Under the pieces are notes generated by a model, which saw only the letters and a list, made by a program, of their open reading frames with translations, searched no databases and was not told where the DNA came from. Positions 7,717-14,125 of a stretch of DNA of 14,125 bases are shown here, in pieces (the first letter of the stretch is position 1; each line of letters starts with the position of its first letter). This stretch comes from an uncultured Clostridium sp. (GTDB lineage: Bacteria; Bacillota; Clostridia; TANB77; CAG-508): assembly GCA_905213875.1 (NCBI GenBank), contig CAJMJN010000029.1, positions 1 through 14,125 on the forward strand, read 5' to 3'. Position numbers and translations under genes: made by a program.

Positions 7717-7788
7717 AAGATAATTAAGAAAAAACTAAATATTAAATAAAGATTTAATAAATAGTGGTGCTTAATTATCTTCTTTTTT
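7717..7788 (+). terminator. Two-stem, probably bidirectional terminator between smc and the minus-strand regulator
   Basis: AAGATAATTAAG (7717-7728) pairs perfectly with 7770-7781. The 41-base interval contains its own perfect 8-bp hairpin (7740-7747 with 7752-7759, loop AAAG). An A run precedes the outer stem (7712-7718) and a T run follows it (7783-7788), so both strands see a stem followed by T residues. This suits the convergent genes on either side. Confidence 0.65.
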
Positions 7789-7837
7789 ATATGAAAATAT
7801 AAGATGTGTATCTTAAATAAAAAACGATGTTAAAAAC

Positions 7838-8113
7838 TTAGGCATGTAACGAACTAATATCATTATCTATACCATTAAATAAATTTTCAACAGGAATTTC
7901 TAAAGCTTTACTAATTTTCCATAAAGTAAAAACACTAATTCCTTGATTAATTTTATCACTCTCAACATTAGCAATTAAAGCTGTTGAAACATCAGCTAAT
8001 TCTGCAAGTTTTTCTTGAGTCATTTTACCTTTTTCAAGATTATATAAACTTCTATAATATTTAATATTTTTACCAATTACTTTGAATAAATCAGTTGATT
8101 GTATATTTTCCAT
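7838..8113 (-). CDS. Xre-family helix-turn-helix regulator
   Basis: This 91-residue protein is almost entirely one HTH_3 DNA-binding domain: I-G-K-N-I-K-Y-Y-R-S-L-Y-N, then M-T-Q-E-K-L-A-E-L-A-D-V-S (helix 2 and turn), then L-I-A-N-V-E-S-D-K-I-N, then F-T-L-W-K-I-S-K-A-L-E-I-P-V-E-N-L-F. There is no sensor or ligand domain. The start at 8113 (minus strand) is chosen because AGGAAG (8126-8121) lies seven bases upstream; a longer frame from 8131 would contain this site. The gene is divergent from the prepilin-like gene. About 100 bases upstream of it is a perfect palindrome that overlaps the -35 box of the prepilin promoter. It is therefore a good candidate for a repressor of the surface protein gene, and perhaps of itself. 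The DNA-binding role is seen in the sequence; the target is inferred. Confidence 0.85.
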   Translation of the reverse strand: MENIQSTDLFKVIGKNIKYYRSLYNLEKGKMTQEKLAELADVSTALIANVESDKINQGISVFTLWKISKALEIPVENLFNGIDNDISSLHA

Positions 8114-8214
8114 AAGTATACTTCCTTTCATTATAGTTTAGTTTTATATTAACCTATAACATAAATTATTTTCTAATTTTAATTGATAAAAGACAATAGA
8201 CCGAAAATGATAAA

Positions 8215-8233
8215 TCATCATTGACAATGATGA
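8215..8233. promoter_or_regulatory. Perfect 19-base palindrome, probable operator
   Basis: TCATCATTGACAATGATGA has two 9-base arms that are exact reverse complements around one central base. It contains the -35 box of the promoter at 8221-8249, so bound protein would block RNA polymerase. The neighbouring minus-strand Xre regulator is the obvious candidate ligand. Confidence 0.6.
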
Positions 8234-8249
8234 AGGCTTAGGATATACT
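8221..8249 (+). promoter_or_regulatory. Strong sigma-A promoter of the prepilin-like gene
   Basis: A consensus TTGACA (8221-8226), a 17-base spacer and TATACT (8244-8249) form the best promoter in the window. Transcription would start near 8256, leaving a leader of nearly 90 bases before the ATG at 8345. Confidence 0.75.
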
Positions 8250-8344
8250 TTTATTGTACATAATTTTGTATGAGAAAACATAAGAAGTAATACAGAATAA
8301 AATTATAAATACTGGAAAAACTAAAGAAAAATGGAGGAATTTAA

Positions 8345-9615
8345 ATGAAGAAAAATGTACATGGAATAACACTAATAGCATTAGTAATAACGATTATAGT
8401 ATTATTAATACTAGCAGGAGTAAGTATAGCAATGTTAACAGGACAAAATGGAATATTAACACAAGCTCAAAATGCTAAAGATAAAACAGAATATAAAAAC
8501 GCAGAAGAAAAAGTAAGACTAGCAGTAATGGGAGCAATGTCAGATGATGGGACATTAACAGTAGAAAAACTAAGAACAGACATGGCAAATTATGGAGGAA
8601 CAATAGAAGGAGAAACATTTCCAGTAACAGCAACTGTAGATGGAAAAAGTTTCACAGTAAATGCAAATGGAAGTGTAGGAGAAATAGTACCAGCACCAGA
8701 AGGATTAGAAGTAGGAACAGAAGTAACATATACACCAAGCGGAACATATAAATGGGAAGCAGAATATTGTTCATCAAATAAAACAGTAGGAACAGATGAT
8801 GTAAAACTAGATAGTAGTAATGATAACTATAAAATAAGTAAATGGAAAGTATTAGATATAAAAAATGGAAAAGTAACATTAGTACCAGAAACAGCAACAA
8901 GTGGAACTGTGTATTTAGGACAAGCACAAGGATATAATAATGGAGTAAAATTGTTAAATGATGCATGTAGTAATTTGTATGGAAATGCAAGTAAAGGAAT
9001 AGAAGCAAGAAGTATAAATATAGAAGATATAGAAAATTATATGACAGATGGTGCAAAGAACGGAACAAATGGAGCATATAAATATAATGATGGAAATGCA
9101 ACATATAACACTCAAACTTCAACTCCATATACAAGTCTTAAAAAATATCCAACAATATATGCAAAAGAAAACTTAAGTGTAATAAATGGACCAACTAATA
9201 ATAATGGACTAGGGATGAGTGAACAAACAACTTTAGTAGGAAGAACAGATGAAAGTGCAACAGATGGAAAATTAGAAGCAAGTAAAAGTATTCAACCATA
9301 TCAAACATATTGGTATAAAGATAGTAGTTTTATGCAAACAGCATTTAAAACAGCTAATAATGGAAAAACTATTATGATTTATTAATGCCAGATGGAAGTC
9401 GTTCAGATTACTGGTTGGCTTCGCGCTGCGTCGGTACTGACTCTGACCTCTGTGGCTTCTATGTGCGCAATGTGGATTTTGGTCGCGTGAGCGCTTGCTT
9501 TATGTGCGGCTCTTACGGCGGCACTGACTACTATTCTCGCGAGTTGTTCCCTGTAGTTACTCTAAGCTCTGAGCTCTTAAGTGGAAATGCAACAGACGGT
9601 TTTACAGTAAAATAA
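8345..9615 (+). pseudogene. Prepilin-like surface protein with variable C-terminal domain, frame broken by a one-base deletion
   Basis: GGAGG lies seven bases before the ATG. The N-terminus H-G-I-T-L-I-A-L-V-I-T-I-I-V-L-L-I-L-A-G is a type IV prepilin/pseudopilin signal: a short basic leader, Gly at the cleavage point and a long hydrophobic helix. The usual Glu at mature position 5 is Ala. A repetitive Thr/Asn/Gly-rich middle follows. As read, frame 2 ends at 9383-9385 after T-I-M-I-Y. From 9364 onward frame 1 reads K-N-Y-Y-D-L-L-M-P-D-G-S-R-S-D-Y-W-L-A-S-R, a natural continuation ending at 9615. One missing A in the run at 9364-9368 accounts for this; the restored protein is 423 aa. TAATG at 9383-9387 could allow restart, but no ribosome binding site precedes it. 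The likely role is an exported, surface-displayed ligand-binding protein. The C-terminal domain resembles DGR-diversified proteins. The deletion may be real, phase-variable or an assembly error. Confidence 0.7.
9396..9575 (+). other. Candidate DGR variable region within the prepilin-like gene
   Basis: The segment is abruptly different from the flanking coding sequence. A hand count gives roughly 24 A in about 180 bases, whereas A is the commonest base around it. All five arginines here use CGC or CGT, whereas the four in the first part of the gene are AGA. Many residues between Y-W-L-A-S-R-C-V and the closing F-P-V-V-T-L are NNC or NNT codons (GGT, GAC, CTC, GGC, TTC, TAT, GAT, TTT, TGC, TAC). 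That is what adenine-directed mutation of AAC/AAT template codons produces. A small dyad (AGCTC-T-GAGCT, 9565-9575) marks the 3' edge. No template repeat or reverse transcriptase is in the window, so any DGR would act from elsewhere. Borders are approximate. Confidence 0.5.
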
Positions 9616-9643
9616 TAAAAATGTAAAGAAGAATAATTGCATA

Positions 9644-10207
9644 TTAAAATAACCTAAAAATGCCAAACAATATAAGTAATATACCTGAAACAAGAGAACA
9701 AACAAAATCAGGTAAATTACTTATATTTTTTATTTTCTTACCACAAAAAATACCCAAATTCAAAAAAGCAACTTGAAAAATCCCAATAAAAAATGGAAAA
9801 AGAAAAGAAGTAGAATCTGTTAAACTATAACTAATACCAATTCCTAAACTATCCAAAGATAAAGCAAAACCAAGAGCAATAGACTCTCTAGGATCAATCA
9901 AATTAGAATTGTTAAAGTCATAATAATTATTTTTCACATTATTAGAATTAGAAATAGATTTAAAAATCATACTAACACCAATAAAAACTAAAACACTGCA
10001 ACCAATTAAGTTTGCAAAAGAATTAGAAATAAAATTATTTATAAAATTACCTAACAATATAGAAGAAAAAGAAACAAAACACGAAATAGTAAACAAAATT
10101 AACCTACTAATTTTAGAAATTTTCATATTTTTAATACCATATGTAATGCCAATACCCAAAGAGTCCAAACTACTTGATAAAGCTAGTAAAATAGAATTAA
10201 TTAACAT
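9644..10207 (-). CDS. ytaF: YtaF-type sporulation membrane protein (MntP/DUF204 family)
   Basis: This 187-residue integral membrane protein has about six hydrophobic segments. It is built as a duplicated half: S-L-D-S-L-G-I-G-I-T-Y-G around D15 and S-L-D-S-L-G-I-G-I-S-Y-S around D119. These paired acidic motifs define the MntP/YtaF family; MntP members export manganese, while YtaF is known from spore formers and its substrate is not established. Length is slightly under the usual ~200 residues, with a short Asn-rich cytoplasmic loop (about 86-104). AGGAGG (10221-10216) precedes the start by eight bases. The gene is divergent from the calcium-type ATPase with a 130-base shared upstream region, where I see no clean promoter and no yybP-ykoY manganese riboswitch. 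It is convergent with the prepilin gene only 28 bases away, with no obvious terminator between. Confidence 0.8.
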   Translation of the reverse strand: MLINSILLALSSSLDSLGIGITYGIKNMKISKISRLILFTISCFVSFSSILLGNFINNFISNSFANLIGCSVLVFIGVSMIFKSISNSNNVKNNYYDFNNSNLIDPRESIALGFALSLDSLGIGISYSLTDSTSFLFPFFIGIFQVAFLNLGIFCGKKIKNISNLPDFVCSLVSGILLILFGIFRLF

Positions 10208-10337
10208 AAGTAAAACCTCCTATTAGATAATATGACAAAAAACTACAAAAAGTTAAATTCAAAATACAAACAAATTAGTAATAAATAAAAGACAAGCCAC
10301 ATAAAATTTAATAAATAACAAGACAAAGGAGGAAATT

Positions 10338-12939
10338 ATGTGGGAAACATTAAGAAAAGAAGAGGTTTTACAAAAACTAAAAACAGATTTAAAAATTGGA
10401 CTTGCATACGAAGAAATACAAATTAGAAAGCAAAAATATGGAACAAATAAATTAGAAGAAAAAAAGAAAGAAACATTATTAGTAAAATTTATAAAACAAT
10501 TCAATGATTTTATGATAATAATACTAATAATAGCATCTGCTCTATCTGCACTAATATCGTATTTTCAAGGAGAAAATGACTATGTGGATTCAATTATAAT
10601 AATAGCAATTGTAGTATTTAATGCTCTAATGGGAGTAATTCAAGAAGCAAAAGCAGAAAAATCAATAGAAGCATTAAAAGAAATGACACCACCAAAAGCA
10701 AAAGTTATAAGAAACGGAAATATACAAGAAATAAATGCAGAAGATTTGGTACCAGGAGACATCATAGAGTTAGAAGCTGGAATTTATGTACCAGCAGATT
10801 GTAGATTAATAGAAAGCCATAATCTGAAAATAGAAGAATCAAGCTTAACAGGTGAAACAGAGCCAGTGCTAAAAGATGCAAATATGATAGCAAAACCAGA
10901 TATTCCACTAGGAGATATGCTAAATATGGCATTTATGGCAAGTATAGTTGTAAATGGTCATGGAAAAGCAGTAGTAACAGAAACAGGTATGAATACTAAA
11001 GTTGGAAAAATAGCTAATATGATTATGGAAGACGAAACACCTGAAACACCAATACAAAAAAAGCTATCACAAGTAGGAAAAATACTTGGAATAGTATGTT
11101 TAGCAATATGTGTGCTAATATTTGCAATAGGAATGATAAAGAAAATAGACCCAATAGAAATGTTTATGACATCAGTAGGACTAGCAGTTGCAGCAATTCC
11201 AGAAGGTTTGCCTGCAATTGTTACAATTATGTTATCAATAGGTGTAAGCAAAATGGCAAAAAATAATAGCATAATAAGAAAATTGCCAGCAGTTGAAACA
11301 TTAGGATGTAGCAAAGTAATATGTTCAGATAAAACAGGAACATTAACTCAAAATAAAATGACAGTTGTAGAAATAAATGCAAAAGACAAAATGTTAGCAA
11401 CAAGACTGGGAGCAATGTGTACAGATAGCAATATTGTATATGAAAATGGAAAAACAGAAATTAATGGAGAACCTACAGAAATAGCTTTAGTACAAAATGC
11501 ATTAAAATACAACTATAATAAAGTTGAATTATATAGAGAAATGCCAAGAGTGGCAGAAATACCATTTGATTCAACTAGAAAAATGATGACAACAGTACAT
11601 AAAAAAGGTACAAGATATATAGTTATTACAAAAGGCGCACCAGATGTATTATTAAATAAATGTAATGTTACAATAGGAGAAAAAAATAGAATTGAAAAAG
11701 AAAATGAAAATATGGCAAAAAAAGCATTAAGAGTAATAGCAGTAGCATATAAAGAAATACCAGCAATGCCAAAAAATTCAGAATTAAAATTCATGGAAGA
11801 CGGACTAAATTTTGTGCGGATTAATTGGTATGATAGACCCACCTAGAGAAGGAGTAAAAGAAGCAGTAAATACGTGCAAAAGGGCAGGGATAAAAACTGT
11901 AATGATAACAGGTGATCATATTGCAACAGCAAAAGCAATTGCAAAAGAATTAAATATATTAGAGCCACAAGATAAAGCAATAACAGGAAAAGAACTAGAC
12001 CAAATACCACAAGAAAAGTTGGTTAAAGAAATAAAAAATTATTCAGTATTTGCAAGGGTTACACCAGAACATAAAGTAAGAATAGTAAAAGCATGGCAAA
12101 AAGCAGGAAGTGTAGTTGCAATGACAGGAGATGGAGTAAATGACAGCCCTGCTTTAAAAAATGCAGACATAGGAATAGCAATGGGAAAAAATGGTACAGA
12201 TGTAGCCAAAAATGCAGCAGATATGATATTAACAGACGACAATTTTGTAACAATAGTAAAAGCAGTAAAACAAGGAAGAAATATATATGACAACATAAAA
12301 AAAGCAATACATTTTTTAATATCAACAAATATAGGAGAAATAGTAACAATATTTATGGGGCTAGTTTTAGGATTAAAATCTCCTCTATTAGCAATTCAAT
12401 TATTATGGATAAACTTAGTAACAGACTCATTACCAGCAATCGCAATAGGACTAGAACCACCTGAAAAAGACATAATGAAAAGACCACCAGTAGATAGCAG
12501 AAAGGGAATTTTTGCAGACGGATTATGGAACAAAATAATAGTAGAAGGAATAATGCTTGGAATGTTAACACTAATAGCATTTAGTATAGGAAATAAATAT
12601 TATGGACTAGAAGTAGGAAGAACAATGGCATTTATAGCATTAGGAATGCTTGAACTTGTCCACAGTTTTAACATAAAAAGTGAACAATCAATATTTAAAA
12701 TAGGAATATTAGAAAACAAATATTTAATAGGAAGTTTTATATTAGGAACAATAGTACAAACAATAGTTGTAATAATTCCACAATTGGCAAAAATATTTAA
12801 ATTAATACCATTAAATCAAACACAATGGTTAATAACAATTGCAATATCATTACTTCCAATTCCTATAATGGAATTACAAAAAAGAGTTAACAAAATAAAA
12901 CTAGGAAAAATAATATATGTAAAAAAACAAGAAGCTTAA
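10338..12939 (+). pseudogene. Type II cation-transporting P-type ATPase (calcium class), interrupted by a single-base insertion
   Basis: The product is an ATP-driven cation exporter of the plasma membrane, most like bacterial Ca2+-ATPases of the SERCA/PMCA type. AAAGGAGG precedes ATG 10338 by five bases. The first part has an N-terminal cation-ATPase domain, S-L-T-G-E-T (actuator, T171-E173), P-E-G-L-P in M4 (288-292) and the phosphorylated D331 in D-K-T-G-T-L-T. After F-V (codons 492-493) an extra C at 11817 breaks the frame. Frame 1 resumes G-L-I-G-M-I-D-P-P-R, then T-G-D-H, T-G-D-G-V-N-D-S-P-A-L, M5 N-I-G-E and M6 N-L-V-T-D-S-L-P, with cation ligands matching the calcium class. Rejoined length is 866 aa, normal for the family. 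As written, neither half is functional alone: the first ends before the hinge and the second lacks D331. The break is either recent or an assembly error. Confidence 0.88.
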
Positions 12940-12987
12940 TAAAAACGGGAGAATAATAAAACAATTAACTTTAAATTACGTTAACCA

Positions 12988-13016
12988 TTGTAATAATATA
13001 ATAAATATGTTATTAT
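12988..13016 (+). promoter_or_regulatory. Candidate promoter of pyrF
   Basis: TTGTAA (12988-12993), 17 bases and TATTAT (13011-13016) form a plausible sigma-A promoter. A TATAAT also occurs at 12997-13002 but has no good -35 at the right distance. No intrinsic terminator is evident between the ATPase stop and this point. Confidence 0.4.
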
Positions 13017-13057
13017 CTAATAGAAACACATTAATATTAGATTCAGCTCAATTGAGC
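13015..13057 (+). promoter_or_regulatory. Two tandem dyads in the pyrF leader
   Basis: ATCTAATA (13015-13022) is the exact reverse complement of TATTAGAT (13035-13042), with a 12-base loop. GCTCAATTGAGC (13046-13057) is a perfect palindrome that directly abuts the AGGAGG ribosome binding site (13058-13063). They could be a protein operator or a translational control structure. No PyrR-type attenuator with a T run is visible. Confidence 0.35.
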
Positions 13058-13069
13058 AGGAGGAAAAAA

Positions 13070-14002
13070 ATGAACGCAATGCAAAGACTAAACCGGATAG
13101 TGAAAGAAAAAGGGCCACTTATTGCAGGGTTAGATCCAGATTTTGACAAAATCAAACAAGTTTGGATAACGCAAAATGAAGAACTAGTAGCAGATGGAAA
13201 ATTAGAAGGAGACCCAGAAAAAAACAGAACTATAATGGGTACTTTCTGTCAAGATTATATTGAAGCAGTAAAAGAATCAGTAGGAGTAATAAAAATAAAC
13301 AGTGCTTTTTTTGAGGCAATGCAAATGGAAGATCTTTACTGGAACATTGCCATGAATGCTCAGATGGAAGGGCTCTACGTAATTGGAGATCTAAAAAGAG
13401 CAGACATTGGAAACACATCAATGGAGTATGCAAAAGCATATTTGGATGCTACATCACCATTTGATGCAATAACTGTAAACCCGTATTTCGGAACAGATGG
13501 AATCAAACCATTTCTGGATTTAGCTAAAAAAAATGACAAAGGAATTTTTGTTTTAGCCAAAACTTCAAACCAGTCATCAGCAGAGATACAAGATCTCGAG
13601 TTAAAAGATGGCAGAAAGGTATATGAAGCAGTTGCTGACAAAATCAAAGAATGGGGAGATTATACCAACCCACGCCGAGAAAAATATAGTTTAGTGGGAG
13701 CAGTTGTAGGAGCAACACATCCTGAACAGGCTAAAGAATTAAGAAAACGTATGCCAAATACATTTTTCTTAGTACCAGGCTATGGAAAGCAGGGAGCAAC
13801 AGCTAATGATGTTGCTGTAAACTTCGATAAAAAAGGTGGAGGAGCAGCAATAAATTCATCCAGAGGCATAATGTTTGCATATAAGTCAGACATTTGGAAA
13901 GAACAATATTCCGAAGAATTCTGGAATGAGGCGGCAGCTGCTGAGGCAAATCGAGCACAAACAGAACTGAAAAGAGCTCGGATTAAATACAAACAAAAAT
14001 AA
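13070..14002 (+). CDS. pyrF: Orotidine-5'-phosphate decarboxylase, type 2
   Basis: PyrF performs the last step of de novo UMP synthesis, decarboxylating OMP to UMP in the cytosol. The 310-residue protein is of the longer type 2 subfamily. It has G-L-D-P-D near the N-terminus (D22), K-I-N-S-A-F-F-E, and the catalytic D-L-K-R-A-D-I-G (D107, K109, D112). The phosphate-binding parts P-G-Y-G-K-Q-G-A-T and N-S-S-R-G-I lie near the C-terminus. The start is ATG 13070, six bases after AGGAGG; an in-frame ATG at 13007 lies in the promoter and leader and is rejected. The Lys/Arg-rich tail (about the last 15 residues) is slightly extended. Codon use is more mixed than in the neighbours (CGC, CGA, two CGG), which may reflect transfer or just expression level. 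The next pyrimidine gene, if any, lies beyond the window. Confidence 0.93.
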   Translation: MNAMQRLNRIVKEKGPLIAGLDPDFDKIKQVWITQNEELVADGKLEGDPEKNRTIMGTFCQDYIEAVKESVGVIKINSAFFEAMQMEDLYWNIAMNAQMEGLYVIGDLKRADIGNTSMEYAKAYLDATSPFDAITVNPYFGTDGIKPFLDLAKKNDKGIFVLAKTSNQSSAEIQDLELKDGRKVYEAVADKIKEWGDYTNPRREKYSLVGAVVGATHPEQAKELRKRMPNTFFLVPGYGKQGATANDVAVNFDKKGGGAAINSSRGIMFAYKSDIWKEQYSEEFWNEAAAAEANRAQTELKRARIKYKQK

Positions 14003-14125
14003 CACTATGCATTGCATTTTAAGGGCGATTTAAGAAAAAAATCAATAATATAGGTTTAAAATAGATATGTCACAAATACATTGAAAATAAAATATTGAAA
14101 AGAGAGCACAAAAATGATATTGTTT
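14003..14125. other. Downstream of pyrF: no firm feature, possible start of another gene
   Basis: A weak stem (GATTT/AAATC around 14026-14042) could serve as a poor terminator. An ATG at 14114 with a weak GAGAG upstream opens a frame (M-I-L-F) that runs off the window edge. The evidence is too thin to call a gene. Confidence 0.15.

Noticed and set aside
8652..9134. 160-residue minus-strand open frame in the prepilin gene
   Set aside because: Its Leu/Tyr/His-dominated composition is the mirror of ACA/GTA/ATA-type codons on the plus strand, and it has no start signal.
9385..9615. A separate 76-residue gene starting at ATG 9385
   Set aside because: There is no ribosome binding site, and upstream residues in the same frame (K-N-Y-Y-D-L-L) continue the prepilin-like protein. 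It is treated as the frameshifted end of that gene.
10208..10337. Manganese riboswitch (yybP-ykoY) between ytaF and the ATPase gene
   Set aside because: The region is short and AT-rich, and I see none of the GC-containing conserved loops of that riboswitch on either strand.
1148..11819. CGG as an unassigned or reassigned codon causing the two frame breaks
   Set aside because: CGG is used in frame at 1722, 13094 and 13979, apparently as Arg, so the codon seems to be translated normally here.
11812..12939. A separate cation ATPase gene beginning at 11812
   Set aside because: It lacks the actuator domain and phosphorylated Asp and has no ribosome binding site. It is the second half of the gene starting at 10338.
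13007..13069. N-terminal extension of PyrF from ATG 13007
   Set aside because: It overlaps the candidate promoter and leader dyads. The ATG at 13070 has an ideal AGGAGG and gives the usual N-terminus.

Overview
The window looks like a chromosomal segment of a very AT-rich, low-GC Gram-positive anaerobe of the class Clostridia. The support is AGA/ATA/AAA-dominated codon use, strong AGGAGG-type ribosome binding sites, a YtaF-type sporulation membrane protein and a full-length SMC. This placement is inferred; no rRNA or tRNA is present to confirm it.

Left part (1-3460): the window opens inside the 3' half of a large serine recombinase gene that sits at the very end of an integrated element. About 60 bases after its stop codon, chromosomal sequence resumes in the middle of a nitrate/sulfonate/taurine-type (NitT/TauT) ABC ATPase gene, so only the C-terminal ~60 residues of that gene remain here. 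It overlaps the permease gene by ATGA. The permease carries one extra base (C at 1150) that breaks its frame. A charged protein of unknown function with its own promoter and terminator follows, then an intact substrate-binding protein of the NMT1 family. The import system as read here is broken in two of its three parts.

Middle (3461-7840): a small Xre-type regulator, possibly autoregulated through an inverted repeat over its -35 box, precedes smc (chromosome condensation ATPase, 1183 aa). An unusual two-stem, probably bidirectional terminator separates smc from a convergent second Xre-type regulator.

Pilin region (7838-9643): a strong sigma-A promoter whose TTGACA -35 box lies in the middle of a perfect 19-base palindrome drives a prepilin-like surface protein gene. 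The C-terminal ~60 codons of that gene are strikingly GC-richer and A-poor, with CGC arginine codons and many NNC/NNT codons. The encoded YWLASRCV-type domain resembles the variable region of a diversity-generating retroelement (DGR) target. No reverse transcriptase or template repeat is in the window. The gene also has a one-base deletion in an A run just before this region.

Right part (9644-14125): ytaF (minus strand) is divergent from a type II calcium-class P-type ATPase. The ATPase gene is also interrupted by a single extra C (11817), in the same TGCGGA hexamer as the permease break. pyrF (type 2 orotidine-5'-phosphate decarboxylase) follows with a structured leader. Three single-base indels in otherwise conserved genes mean that residual assembly error must be excluded before any of these genes is called dead.
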